A stretch of DNA of 64,000 nt from Avena insularis (lineage: Eukaryota > Streptophyta > Magnoliopsida > Poales > Poaceae): NCBI GenBank assembly GCA_023614405.1, contig CM042694.1, forward strand, positions 114,698,685 to 114,762,684, read 5' to 3'. Below, one piece after another: positions 37,971-49,001 of this stretch. The position numbers were made by a program, and so were the translations under genes. The first letter of the stretch is position 1. Each line of letters starts with the position of its first letter. The notes below the pieces were generated by a model. It was given only the letters and a program-made list of their open reading frames with translations. It did no database searches and was not told the DNA's origin.

Positions 37971-38531
37971 AAACTAGTTACAAAGAATGAATGCAGACCA
38001 TAATGATGAACTAATGAACGAAATATGTTTTTTTACCAAGAAAGTCACGAATAATGTGAAGATTCTGAGAGCTTCAAATGAGTAGCAGATACAGTTTGAA
38101 ACAATCTCAGAACAAAAATACAGTTTGAAATTTTAAGTAGCAAACTAGCAATGAATAATGCAAATGAACTCAACACGAGTAGAGAAACGATGTCATAGCT
38201 CCATTGTGTAGCGCCCAAACTGCAGCCTTTTCCCAAGTAAAAATCATAGTGCTGCAACCTTCAACTTTGTAGGTTTCAAACTGTAGTCAAGAAACAGGAT
38301 ACATACACATGCATACTTCATGCATCACTGATGTAGCAAGAACGAAAGCTACTGTCACTATTAGCACTTTCTGAAGAACAATACCATGAAACCAACCAAG
38401 TGAACAAGTAGACTCCCGTACATGTAGCAGAAGAACTAGAATGAATCAGCCCGCTAGGAAAAAATGATTTCAGTTTTAAATCCCAAAGGGTGGTTACTGT
38501 GGTAGTCTGACGAACAATGGCAAAAGGAATT
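37971..38531. repeat. Diverged tenth unit, right part
   Basis: Resumes the unit after the copia insertion. AACTAGTTACAAAG is followed by blocks that match array positions ~790-1330 of copy 1, with frequent substitutions. It lacks module A: GAACGAAAT joins almost directly to the stretch that follows module A in array copies. Homology ends near GGTGGTTAC...AAGGAATT, where a second copia element begins. Confidence 0.85.
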
Positions 38532-38726
38532 TTGGTGCGGTGATCTACTAGCTGCTTTTCTTGTTGCTTCTCTTACTTATTCAGAGGATTACATATACCT
38601 GGGCAATGTTGAGTTCGTGCCCCCTACTAGACCGCGCCATCCAACGACCTGGAGCACGTCCACTGCCCTCCTACATTGCCGGATCGAGACACACAAGTCA
38701 TGCTCAAATCCGGCTGAGATTCTAAC
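38532..38726 (-). repeat. Probable 3' LTR of the second copia element
   Basis: Read on the minus strand it begins TGTTAGAATCTC and ends ...GCACCA close to where unit homology resumes. Ends are of TG...CA type, but no second LTR is present for comparison and the polypurine tract is weak, so the limits are approximate. Confidence 0.5.
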
Positions 38727-38810
38727 AGAAACAGGTTTGAACGTGTCTACTGACAACTGTACTGAAAAACTAAATAAACAGCTAGTTATTTCCAACTTAG
38801 TTCCCCTAAT

Positions 38811-39218
38811 CTAAATGTTTTGTTTGATCTCGACCATGCCAATCTTCGCGCGGAGCTCCAGGAACCTGGTGCGGCCAAGGAGCTTGGTGAGAATGTCGGC
38901 GAGCTGCTCACCGGTGCTGACGTAGTCGACGATGATCTTGCCAGCCTCGATCCACTCGCGGATGAAGTGGAAGCACACCTCAATATGCTTGCTCCAATCA
39001 TGAAATACCCGATTCTTGCACAGTTGGATGGATGACTTGTTGTCGATGAGAATCTTGGTGGAGCTATAGTCATTGCCGATCAGATCTTCCATCAAGCGGC
39101 AGAGCCACACTCCTTGGCATGGTGTTGTCGTTGCAGTGACATACTCAGCCTCACACGAGCTGAGTGAAACTATCTTCTGCTGCTGGGACTCCCAGGTGAT
39201 GGGATTGCCACCCAGCAT
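38811..39218 (-). pseudogene. Second copia element, RNase H
   Basis: 135-codon frame with GNPITWESQQQKIVSLSSCEAEYV cut here to its key part, SSCEAEYV. It continues with GVWLCRLMEDLIG, ILIDNKSSIQLCKN, KHIEVCFHFIREWIE and GEQLADILTK: a clear copia RNase H C-terminal region. It is joined to the reverse transcriptase only through several frame changes (39276-39573). A short direct repeat at about 39326 and 39378 (CCAAACGCCATCGTGCCC) marks a small duplication. Confidence 0.88.
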
Positions 39219-39448
39219 GAAGAGGACGCCGGAGGTGCTCTTTCGCGATCATCCACATCCCCAGCCATGTTAGAGTCACTGAAACCTGTAAGAACTCTGT
39301 CTCCTTCGCCCGTGTATCTGGAGCCAAACGCCATCGTGCCCGCCACATAGCAGAGAAGATGCTTGACAGCAGCCAAACGCCATCGTGCCCACCACGCTCC
39401 TGTAGAAAGTCATGTCTGTAGCAGGTGCCTTGCTGTCCTTGGTGAGCT

Positions 39449-40618
39449 TCAGCCGTGCCTCCATGGGCACTTGCGAGGGATTGCAGCTTGCCATAGGCCT
39501 GCCCGTTCCAACAGCTTGCCCGCATATGCCCGTTGCAACAGTGTGATGCCGCTTGTGCCCTGGTGTACCTCAATGCCCAGGTAGTAGTGATGGAGGCCGA
39601 GGTCGCTCATGTTGAACTTGTCCTTCATCTCTTGCTTGAAACGATCAATCTCCTCCACTCGCGCGCCCGTGGCGATGTGACCGTCCACGTACACGCCCAG
39701 TAGAAGGCGAGTTGAGCCATGTCCTCACGTGTACATCGCGTGCTCGGATGGGCTGCTAACGAAACCGTGTTCCTTGAGGGTGATGTCGAGCTTAATGTTC
39801 CACGCACGCGGAGCCTGACGAAGTCCGTAGAGCGCTTTGTGCAGTCGATACACTTTGCGCTCCTCTCCATCGCGTGCGAAGCCCGGCGACAGCAGTACGT
39901 ACACTTCCTCCTGCAGTTCCCTGTTGAGGAACGCCGATGTGATGTCGAGGTGATGCAACGGCCACTTCTGTTGCGCAGCCACCGCCACCAGTACACGAAC
40001 TGAGTCCAGTCGTGCTACTGGCACGAAGACTTCATCAAAATCTATCACTTTGCGCTGAACATAGCCTTTGGCCACCAGCCTGGCGTTGTGCTTGACGATT
40101 TCCCCAGTGGCGTCTTTCTTTGTCTTGAAGACCCACTTCAGGCCGATTGGATGATGCCCTGCAGGAAGATTAACAAGTTCCATTTCGAAAAAAGGAAGAT
40201 CAACAAGTGACCATGTACCATTCTCCTCAATCGAACTCAGCTCCTCCATCATCGCCTGACGCTAGTGCTCATGGGGCTCGGCATCGGCGAAGGTGTCTGG
40301 CTCCTCCAGGAAGTAGAGGCGCTCCGCTCGATCAGGTATGGCCCCATCTTTCTCCATCAGATCTGAGACCTTTCGGAAACAATGAGGAAGCTCTGGATCA
40401 TCCTCCGCATCCAGAGTGTCGGAGAAGGCCGATGGAGGGGAGACGATCTGAGTTGGAGCAGCATCGTCGAAGTTCAGTTGCCGCGCGGTTGGCGTCGCTG
40501 AGGTGGAGGTAGAAGCAGGTGAAGAGTTCTCTACCGCCGCTCCTGCCGGGTCAGAGTTTTGCTCTGCCGTGGCAGGAGTTTCTGCAGAAGCCGCTGTAGC
40601 AGGTTCAGGTGCACAAAA
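39449..40618 (-). pseudogene. Second copia element, reverse transcriptase
   Basis: Two frames: 40252-39725 (WVFKTKKDATGEIVKHNARL, DEVFVPVARLDSVRV, HHLDITSAFLN, LHKALYGLRQAPRAW) and 39694-39449 (MYVDGHIATG, DKFNMSDLGLHHYYLGIEV). The catalytic YVDD is YVDG, so the second aspartate is lost. An acidic linker upstream reads open to about 40618 except for a TAG at 40262-40264, just before RQAMMEEL. Loss of the catalytic residue, the stop and frame changes show it is dead. Confidence 0.88.
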
Positions 40619-40620
40619 TC

Positions 40621-40882
40621 ATTTCTATCCTTTCAAACGGTACAGAGGAGCATGTCCGTTACTTTGACAGAGTTACGTGGTTCATTAAATCACAGCCATA
40701 TATTACATATCTGATGGTTTAAAATAATATAGATGATATGGATCAACGTGGTGCCTCGAAAAACATCCATATATTTCTTTTAGTATATAATAGATTTATG
40801 ATTGTTAAAATAATTTGCTAAATAAAATAAATTTTGTGGTACCCTAAAGACTGCTGCATGTACGGATATTGAAATGTGTATA
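40621..40882. repeat. AT-rich spacer and start of a Kelch-linked paralogous segment
   Basis: No gene. From about 40838 (TTGTGGTACCCTAAAG) it aligns with 63196 and 44580, the left ends of two related segments. Confidence 0.6.
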
Positions 40883-41006
40883 CTCCCTCCATCCACAAAT
40901 ACGTGATTTTGGTTTATCCATATTTGTATGTATCTATACACTAAAACGTGTCTAGATACATCCAAATTTAGATAAATCTAAATCACTTATTTATGGATGG
41001 AGGGAG
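40883..41006. mobile_element. Stowaway MITE
   Basis: 124 bases with inverted ends CTCCCTCCATCCACAAAT and its near-complement, flanked by TA on both sides (40881-40882, 41007-41008). Strong inner palindrome. The related segments at 44.6 and 63.2 kb lack it. Confidence 0.93.
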
Positions 41007-41008
41007 TA

Positions 41009-41460
41009 GTTGAATTAGATGATGGATGAAAGTGAGTGCTGAGACTGGGTATTGGTTTAGAACTTCACTAATGAAAGTGTGGGTGGACCAAGTATTCAGG
41101 AGTCTAGCTGGTGGAGGCTTGCAGCTACCAGCTATAAAGTTTTTAATTCCGATAAAGATCTACAAGCTATAAATGGATTGTTGTAGTAGTAGTTTTGTAC
41201 ATGTATACACCGATGGAAATTTACCCAACAATGATCACTTGCAAGTTGCAACGAACACCCGAGATAGGCTTGGGCACATGTAAACATAAGAATGCGGCAT
41301 GGGAGAACTGAACTACTTTTTCTGTTTTCAGTACCCTACATGGTGAGCTTGAGAGACCTCGGGATATTAACCTCTAACTTCTGGTTTTCCGAAGCAACAT
41401 TTTGCAAATAGTTTAGCCTAGTCTACAAGTGTGGAGAATGCTAAAGTGCACCTCATCCAT
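41009..41460. repeat. Paralogous segment downstream of a Kelch fragment
   Basis: GAATTAGATGATGGATGAAA, TATTGGTTTAGAACTT and the GATTGTTGTAGTAG stretch recur in the same order at 44632-45090 and 63240-63740. Orientation is the same in all three. It probably derives from the 3' flank of a minus-strand gene. No ORF is supported. Confidence 0.75.
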
Positions 41461-41552
41461 CTTCGTGCCCCTCCAGGTCTGGTCAGCGGGGTTGTATATG
41501 GTGGCAAAGTACATTTTGTTCCAAGCAGCCTTGTGGATGGTCACCAATGAGA
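41461..41552 (-). pseudogene. Kelch-repeat gene fragment
   Basis: On the minus strand it reads VTIHKAAWNKMYFATIYN then PADQTWRG, the same pattern as the better preserved exon near 51.5 kb (VTIHKEDLNMMYFAAIYNPD). The IYNP...TWRG ending is Kelch-like. The frame closes soon after. Too short to be a gene. Confidence 0.65.
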
Positions 41553-41985
41553 AAACAATAATGAAAAACAAGATTGCTTACTCATTCTGGAACAAGTTAT
41601 TAGTATAGGAATCACCCATAATTCAATAACCCCTACTTGTTCTTAATGTTGGAGCACAACATAAACATTAAAATTAATAAATTATATCATGAGATTTAAG
41701 TATTTAGGCCTTCTTGCTCACAATATTAGATCAGTTAGAATGTGTAATCAAGGAAAGATCACTCTCTCGGGATTGTCCCGTGACCTTTTTATATACCATC
41801 CATTAGATTCATCACAATAAACAAACATCAAAAAGTATAATCCAAAACCTCACACAGTCGGGTGTTTCCCCTTTCTGGAAGGGCTTAATGAGAGTTAAAG
41901 ATTGTTTCTTTCATAGAGGTTTTTTCAGTATTGGTAATGGTAGATGTACCAGATTTACCCACTCATTGGTCTCGTTCACGCACAT
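41553..41985. repeat. First copy of a ~570-base local duplication
   Basis: 41640-41860 (TCTTAATGTTGG..., ATTAGATCAGTTAGAATGTG, TTCATCACAATAAAC) matches 42200-42410 with moderate divergence. Together with the two Kelch fragments this shows a local duplication with a period of about 570 bases. Confidence 0.75.
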
Positions 41986-42130
41986 CATCATCTTCGTGCA
42001 TAGGGACTGGTCGAGCATGTAGAGCTCCCTTTCGTTGGTTGAGCTCCTCCAGGTCTAGTCGATCAGGTTGTATATTTCCACAAAGTACATTATGTTCTAG
42101 GCAGCCTTGTGGATGGTCACCAAGCAGAAA
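41986..42130 (-). pseudogene. Kelch-repeat gene fragment, second copy
   Basis: Minus-strand reading VTIHKAA, stop, NIMYFVEIYNLID, stop, TWRSSTNERELYMLDQS, then NETNEWV. It extends further than the fragment at 41.5 kb, into the part preserved near 63.9 kb (YNGTLYVLDQSYM). Two stop codons. Confidence 0.65.
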
Positions 42131-42589
42131 AAATAAAGAAAAACATGACTTCTCACTCCTTGAAAAAGTTATAAGTATAGGAATGACTCAACACTCAAAA
42201 ACATCTACATGTTCTTAAAATTTTAGCAGACAAACATAAAAATTATCAAATTATATCATTAAATGTAAATTTTTATGCCTTCGTGCTCATAATATTAGAT
42301 CAGTTAGGATGTGTAATCGAGGAAGGAGCACTCTCTTAGAAGTGGCCCTTGACCTTTATTAAATACCGTCCTTGACATTCATCACAACAAGCAAGCATCA
42401 AAAAGGTAAAATCCAAAATATCTCTAACATCACTATTTTCTAACTTCAACTCAATAATGCTTAACAACGTGCCAGTGTGTAGCAAAAACCAAATCAAAGA
42501 GAAGAGAAAAATTGTTTGATTCTCTAGAGAAGATTTGTGGTGATAGCTGCAAGATAGGATCGAAAGACTTTGTTCAACTAATCATGATT
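42131..42589. repeat. Second copy of the local duplication and AT-rich spacer
   Basis: 42200-42410 is the partner of 41640-41860. The rest is AT-rich with no recognised gene. Confidence 0.65.
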
Positions 42590-43961
42590 TGATCATTTGA
42601 ACCATGCACTTGTCATCATCATTCGACCTAGACAGACCGACTGCTCTAGAGAAAAATGTACTAGTTTAGGCAGCAAATTTACAATATTTTCAATTTTGAC
42701 ATGTTCATAAATTAGAAGGAGCACAACAGGGACCTGTCAAACATATTGGTAACTATTCTTACACAATGTACAACTTTTCTCAGAATATATGATGAATTTA
42801 GGAAGTTTAATCAATGAAATAGACCTTTTGAAGAGTTACCACACTGAGATACCACTCCTTGTAGATTCATCCCGGCAAACATGTAGTTGATCATTATTTC
42901 AAGATTGAAAACATGATAGGAATGGAATTCTACTCCAAAAGCATGAACAACTTGCAAATTACTTCTCAATTCAGAAATGTATGTATTTACGTAGAATATA
43001 TGATCAATATAGAATGTACAATCAAGAAAGGAGGTGTTTTCAAAGACTACTTTACTTGGATATCGTCCTTGTGATTCATCACAACAAACAATGAAGAACA
43101 TAACTTGTACTTGTCAGGTGTTCAATAGTAATAAAACAAATAACCAGTGAACACTTAGCAAAAATGGTTAGCATGTCAAGCAAAAAAACGAGGGCATTTA
43201 CTCAGATATTAGCCTTAGATTGGGCATAATGACAAGAAGGGTAGACCCATTGCTTAGATACCGTCCTTGTATAATCATCATAGCAAGCCTAAATTACCAT
43301 CGCTATGCTCAGCGGCCACATGGACTAACAATAAAGCTTATGTACGCAAAGCAAGGTCGCTACTCTATATGAATCACATTTACCTACACAATATAGTAAC
43401 GAACTAGAGCTTCTTTGTTCAGGAATGATTCCCAGTAAGCAAAAAACACTTCATCGCCTAAGACCCCCCATCCCTAAATCCTCATCTACCACTGGCAAAT
43501 CCGCCAAACCAAGCTCAGACAACACATTCTACATTACCAATATAAAACAAAGGCACACACAAGTATCATAGGGAAAATATATCAAACCTTATGAGGAAGA
43601 GATGAACGGTTAGTGGAAGATGGGGGAGGTGTGATACCCTATATCTTGTGTAGATCTGCCGTGGGTAGGCCCTGGCATTGTACTTTATATTAAGTAGTTG
43701 ATGCCAGTGTTGACGTGGTTTTAAGAACCACTCAATCATAAATTCCCTCGCAACAAACATGGCATGATATATCTCTTTTGTTTGTTCTCTATAAGACGCC
43801 TTTTAACATAAGACCTATAATATATAAAATTGTTTATATGATGGCTAAACATTGTATTCGTCATTATACATTAAAACTTGTTACTTACTCCTTTTGTTTC
43901 TTACACCTTTTGTTCAATGAAAGTATAGTGTTCTATGGAAGAAGACCCTGTTATATGGAAG
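42590..43961. repeat. Diverged unit-related segment C
   Basis: 42598-43100 aligns with 55040-55510 (ATGCACTTGT.ATCATCATTCGACCTA, TTGTAGATTCATC..GGCAAACATGTAGTTG). 43260-43740 aligns with 54590-55040 and with the module region of segment E (for example ACTTTATATTAAGTAG near 43681 and 58910). 43790-43950 aligns with ~62980-63095. It is decayed, without ORFs. Confidence 0.75.
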
Positions 43962-44480
43962 TGATGGGGGAATAACAATTGGGGTATACCCACGGAGCAG
44001 AGTCTCCCATGGTGAGTGGGTTCACGAGGACCGGCGACTGGACCAGGTTTACTCAGGAAGAAGCAGAGCGTCCCAATCAGCCCGAACAGCGACTCCACGA
44101 CTCGCCAAATACGATGACTAACGCAAACTGGACCCAGACGCCACGCCGACTGGAGGCCCAAGACCGCGACTCCAATACAAAGTCCATTAGTACACTTGTA
44201 AACCCTAACTGGCTGCAAATATAAAGCCACCAGGGGCACCCTTTTGGGGCCATCTCTCTCACGTCAGATTAGATCTAGTCTCTTCCTCTGCCTACGGCGG
44301 CTCCCATGTAATCCAATCTATAATCATATACTTGATTGATATCAGAATGTAGCGATCCTCCACCGAGAGGACGTGAACTTGGGTACATTGTATGCCAATC
44401 TCGCTCCCGGATTCTCCTGCGTCGCCTTGCCTACTCTACGTAAGCTACCCCCTGTAGCATCTGCCGTGCCAATACCACGA
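43962..44480 (+). mobile_element. Probable solo LTR, Ty3/gypsy-like
   Basis: About 519 bases starting TGATGGGGGAATAAC and ending near AATACCACGA, with TGGAAG before and TGGAAAG after as a possible target duplication. A TATAAA box lies at 44220-44225 and U5-like sequence follows. The TGATGGGG start resembles gypsy LTRs of Triticeae, from memory. It interrupts segment C and the paralogous segment that follows. The right limit is uncertain by several bases. Confidence 0.6.
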
Positions 44481-44487
44481 TGGAAAG

Positions 44488-45090
44488 TAATAAGCACTTT
44501 GTACGGAAAGTTACAATGATCTTGGCATGTAACTAGGTGTCTTGTCTTAAATATAAGATTATTGACACAATTAAAAAATTGGTATTTAAAGGCCATTGAA
44601 AGCATTGATATTCAAAGATTTATATTTTGAATTAGATGATGGATGAAACTGAGTGAGAGAGTGGGTATTGGTTCATAACTTCCCTAACAAAAGTGAGTGC
44701 AAAACGTGTATAGAAAAGTCTAGTTGGTCGCAGGCTTGTACCTACCAGCTATACATGGACTTTCTTTGTATCTAGAGAGAAAGGGACTTCATCTAAATAA
44801 ACAGATAGTTGTATATAAACAGATTGTTGTAGTAGTGGTTTTGTACTTCAATAGATTGATGGAAATTGAGCCAGTAAAGATCACTTGCAGCGCACACCTA
44901 AGACAGTCTAGGGTCCATGTACACATAACCATCTGGCATGAAAGAACAAAACTATTTCTGTTTTCAGTTCCCACCAATGTGAGCATGGGATACCTCTGGG
45001 ATGTTAATGTCCACATATCGGTTGCGAGATGGAAAATAGTTTAGCCATGTGTACAAGTGCAGAGAATGCTAAAATCCACATCATCCATCT
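44488..45090. repeat. Paralogous segment (second copy of the 40.8-41.4 kb block)
   Basis: GGTATTTAAAGGCC..GAAAGCA, GAATTAGATGATGGATGAAA and GATTGTTGTAGTAGTGG match 40.84-41.45 and 63.19-63.74 kb. It ends near GTTTAGCC..GTGTACAAGTG, just before the place where the Kelch fragment sits in the other copies. Confidence 0.75.
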
Positions 45091-45277
45091 CCTTCAGCAC
45101 ACTTGGGAGCAACTTGTGTCTAGCAGACAAAGAAACCCCGTAATAAGGACTAATGTTATAGTGCGACAGCTAGTAGTGAATAGTGCACTTCTACTAACGC
45201 AGAAGATTGCAACATGAAGAACTTGTTGCCTTTGTTGGAAGATTGCAACATGACAAAACAATAGAAATTCGAGCATT

Positions 45278-45571
45278 CGAGTCAGTTAGTAGAGTCGGTT
45301 TTAGAAACAAAAAAGATGGACAGGCTCTAAAAGATGCCCCTAGATTAGTTTTTTCTCAAAAAAAAATACTCCAAAGAAAACCACCTCCGACAACTAAAAA
45401 CAAACTTTAAAAAGCTTAGTAGCCGTGAACTTACCACCGCCAGAAATAATATTAGAGTCAGGAGAAATTTAAAAACACGTTAAAAATGCGAGAGTCACTC
45501 AAAAAAAAAAATGATGTCAAATATAGTAAAGGTGGAGTCGGGTATTTTTAAAAACCGACCAACTGACTCGA
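45278..45571. mobile_element. Foldback/MITE-like element
   Basis: Inverted ends: GAGTCAGTTAGTAGAGTCGG at the left and, read inward, GAGTCAGTTGGTCGG at the right, with A-rich interior. No clear target duplication, so the class is not assigned. Confidence 0.5.
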
Positions 45572-47055
45572 TCTAGTCCTATATTCATTGCTGCGATGGC
45601 AGGTGGCATTTTCCGTAGCACTGGCCACATGTTTGTGAGCGAGTGTCCCGACTCCTGAATAAACTGGCATATTTGCCCAGACCGGTTTCAATGATGAACT
45701 TGGAAATAAGAATTCACGATTTAGTTCTCTGAATGTCAAAAGATGGCTAAAACGGATTTGGTCTAATCATTCTGAGGGGGTGCACAAGGATGTTACTATC
45801 AGCTTTGAGAAAACGTATGTGGCCCGCTCGCTGTAAAGTAGATGCAACACAACACCTAGAGCTGGCGCTGAAGTATAGGTTTATGATCCATCATTAGATT
45901 TATACAGGAAATAAACCACTTCAGCGTTGTAATGTGCTGAATGATGATTGTTTATCCATCTGAAATTTTTGCAGTTTTTTCACTATACTTCCTTGCAGAA
46001 AAAATGCACTATCAAGTTAGTACTCTGCCGATAGATAGTATTGTTTCATCAGTTAGAATGGAAAAGTGTGACACTCACAAAGCTAAAATCCAAATCTCAC
46101 AGGGGCATTGCACAAACTGAAAACTCCTTTTGTTATAGTTAAAAAGTCAATATTACAGCCATCTCAAGTGGCGGCCATCTCATCTCAAGAGAAGAACTCC
46201 ATATACATCACCGTTACAGACAACATGGAGAAAATTTATTAAGAAGATCGTCTTTAATTCATACCACAAAGGTTGGCGCGGCGGCGAAGATAAGAGACAC
46301 AATTTGAATGTATGCACAACTTTTAAGGAGAATATTTTTTGTTTCCAATTAATATTGCACACGCTTTTTCTGTGTGACATCAGTTGGCCAGCATATAACA
46401 AAGCTAACTTCAGTTAGATTACACTGAAGTATCTGCAAATATTCAGATGATGCTACAGTTGCACAGGGCCTTATAGCTATAGATCAAATTGAAGACACTT
46501 CCAGCCTTCAAGGTGCCATCATGTGTAGCAAACAAGACATGATGAGAAGCAGCATTCGAACTTTCAACAAGATATATCCAAGCCAAAACAGCTACAAGAT
46601 CTTGATGAACACTTTAGTGCAAAGTTGATTGTTTCCATGGGCTAGCTAGATCATGAGTTCCATAGATCAAAAAGTTAGTTTGGCACAAAGACTCAAGAGA
46701 CCAACCAGACGCACTGGATACTTACGGGCAGTGAGTGTCAAGGAACCAAATCAATTCCTCGGAAACCTCATGTGAATCAGTCGCACAACAATCATATGGC
46801 ATTATCAAACAGAAGATTAATTGCCAAACATAACTTAGTTTTTTGGAGTAGACAATAAATAAAGTGTCTTAATTTTAATTGCAGTGTCGGTGAATAGACA
46901 AGTTGCAGCACATTTTATCACTCGGAAAGAGATCGACTGATAAAACCTAACCTTCAGCATGGGAGACAGAATTAAATCTTGAGGGAAACTATAGTAGACT
47001 AGGTAAAACAGCTAGAGGATCCTCACAAACTCAAACATATATAGCCCCAGCACCA
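45572..47055. other. Non-coding stretch with no recognised feature
   Basis: 1.48 kb of AT-rich sequence without an ORF, repeat or transposon end that I can support. The right part is the 3' flank of the minus-strand gene that follows. Confidence 0.6.
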
Positions 47056-47596
47056 TCACCGATTACCAGGGGAGGCACCAGCACCACGGCAGCGATCGGG
47101 GTCATAAAACTTGAAGCCGCTCCTCACTCGGTCCTTGCCCAGCTCCTGGCTGTATGCCTGCATGTCGGCGACCCCAGCGAGGTACTCGTCGTCCACCTCG
47201 ACATAGCCCAGGCGATCCCACTCCTCACGGACCTTGTCCTGGAACACCTCAAACTCCCTGGAGATCCTCTCGGAACGGGCAGCTGCTTCCCTGTACCGCT
47301 GCCGTTTCTCCTCAAGAAACTCCTCCGTGACGCCCAGGAGCTCCGCGATGTTGTCGCCACTGGAAAATTAAGGGGATTTCGCGGGGAAGCCTTCTCGGCA
47401 TGGCCAGGATGAAACTCACGTAGTCATCATCAAGCCGATGCTTGCCGGGAGCCGGGTCAGAATCGGAATCAGCGGAACTCTCCGTCTGGTTCTTGTCGAT
47501 GCTAGACGTCGCCTCCTTCCCTGTCTCGGCCGGCGCCTCCATTGTCATGCTGGAAAACTTGTTCTTCTCGCCGTCCAACGCCTCCGTCGTCTGCAT
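47056..47596 (-). CDS. Small uncharacterised acidic protein, likely two exons, possibly broken
   Basis: The first part (47596 leftward) starts MQTTEALDGEKNKFSS and is acidic and Ser-rich (ESSADSDSDPAPGKHRLDDDY). After it a GTGAGT donor (47418-47419) and a TTTTCCAG acceptor (47360-47361) delimit a 60-base intron. The second part, in the most protein-like frame, reads GDNIAELLGVTEEFLEEK then VREEWDRLGYVEVDDEYLAG, ends ...CRGAGASPGNR and stops at 47056. It looks like a charged helical protein. The predicted splice does not join the two frames without a one-base shift, so the intron limits differ from my reading or the gene is frameshifted. A TATA box lies ~25 bases upstream of the ATG, unusually close. 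I do not recognise the family. This is the only candidate in the window for a living gene. Confidence 0.5.
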
Positions 47597-47620
47597 CCTG
47601 GCGGCGGCACGATCTGGATC

Positions 47621-47630
47621 TATATATATA
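47621..47630 (-). promoter_or_regulatory. TATA box of the small minus-strand gene
   Basis: TATATATA run on the minus strand, ~25 bases before the ATG at 47596 and only ~6 bases from the inserted Tourist-like element. Confidence 0.45.
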
Positions 47631-47636
47631 GCATAA

Positions 47637-48273
47637 GGCCCCGCTTGTTTCGTCGTTTCACTTACCGATCATATCCGTATATTACGGAGTACTAGTAAGC
47701 GTGCACGTGCAACACACGTATTATAATTTATAATTAAAATATATATCTTTAATATTATTTTTTAGTTTTTTACCAAGTCATTTAAGTGTGTCTCATGACT
47801 AACGATGGGAGCACACGTGTAACACACGATCAACACATATTTTCACATACATTTCCTTCGTTCTTCAATATATGAACCAAAAAATCGTCTCCTCATTATG
47901 ATGATATAAAATAGAATATATATTTAGTAAACACAATTATTATTTTATTTTAAGAAAATATCAATTACGGCAGTAAGACACAAGGACCGTAACTTATTTA
48001 ATTTAACACAAAGAGTGTTACAGATAGAAATTCAACACTCCATGAAATTAACCATACAACTATTTTTTTTTTTTGCAATACCCAATGAAATCGGATTTTA
48101 AAAAAGAACGGATTTAAAAAAATAACGCAGGAAAGTCGAAAGAACTAAACCCAATCCTGTCTCTCACTCTTGTTCCTCCTTGTGTGTCTTCTTCCACCGC
48201 CAACCTTGTTTAGTGGGACATCGATTGGTCCGTACAATTTACGCCCCTAAATTCCAGGAAACCAAGCGGGGCC
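47637..48273. mobile_element. Tourist/PIF-Harbinger-like MITE
   Basis: 637 bases with inverted ends GGCCCCGCTTGTTTC and, read inward, GGCCCCGCTTGGTTTC, flanked by TAA on both sides (47634-47636, 48274-48276). TAA is the standard PIF/Harbinger target. The interior is AT-rich with no transposase; a T-rich run lies near 48063. Confidence 0.85.
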
Positions 48274-48413
48274 TAATGGAGGCACCCAACCATAGGAACC
48301 GCTACGAGCCTGACATGGATCCAACTCACACAGGGGACCGGTCCGGACTCCAACAGGACCAAATTTTATTTCGGTCCAGTCCAATTATTTTGTCTAGCAC
48401 AACCCCGTGAGTT

Positions 48414-48519
48414 GCTACTGTACTTTAATATATTTTCTCGCTTGTATAGATAATGCGCGTGAAAATGCTACTGTACTTTAATTTATTTTCTCGCTTGTAT
48501 AGATAATGCACGTGAAAAT
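48414..48519. repeat. Two tandem copies of a 53-base sequence
   Basis: 48414-48466 and 48467-48519 both begin GCTACTGTACTTTAAT and end GTGAAAAT, differing at two positions (TATATT/TTTATT; GCGCGTG/GCACGTG). Confidence 0.95.
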
Positions 48520-49001
48520 CCAGTGTATCGTCGTACTACAACTAGCTCTAATACGACAAATTTTCCGCGGCTCCGGTGATGGAGGACGGCGGCATGTCTT
48601 CGGCTCGAGCTAGTGTTTGTAGTCACCGCTAGGTGGTCCAACGATCTATTTATAATTTTTATTACTTTTAAGAATCTTTGTACCGTTATTGATGATTATT
48701 AATAGATCGGTGGAATTTCAAAAAAAAAATTAAGACTCCACTTCACTTGATATGCATTTTGATGTGTAACCATAATTTGATGTTTTATAAACGATAAGCT
48801 AGACCTACCTGCCAGTTTTTTCAACCCAACGGTTAGGCCAAGAGGCCATGTGCATCTATACAAAGGCAACCAATCAAACCCATCCTGATTCCTCTTGTTG
48901 CCCTGCGAATATACGATTGCCCAGCACTTCCCGTGGCAATTCATGGTTTCTCCCGCCTAGATCAGGCCCCTCCGAAACCCATAGTAGTACCATTTTTAAA
49001 A
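48520..49001. other. Non-coding stretch with no recognised feature
   Basis: No gene or repeat supported; it contains an A-run near 48720. Confidence 0.55.

Larger units (their letters stand above)
38532..40620 (-). mobile_element. Truncated second copia retrotransposon
   Basis: Minus-strand fragment with a probable 3' LTR, RNase H, reverse transcriptase and part of the linker before it. Integrase, protease, gag and the 5' LTR are missing. Its right edge at about 40610-40620 is abrupt. The protein is clearly different from the first element (for example AQQKWPLHHLDITSAFLN), so it is a separate family. Confidence 0.85.
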
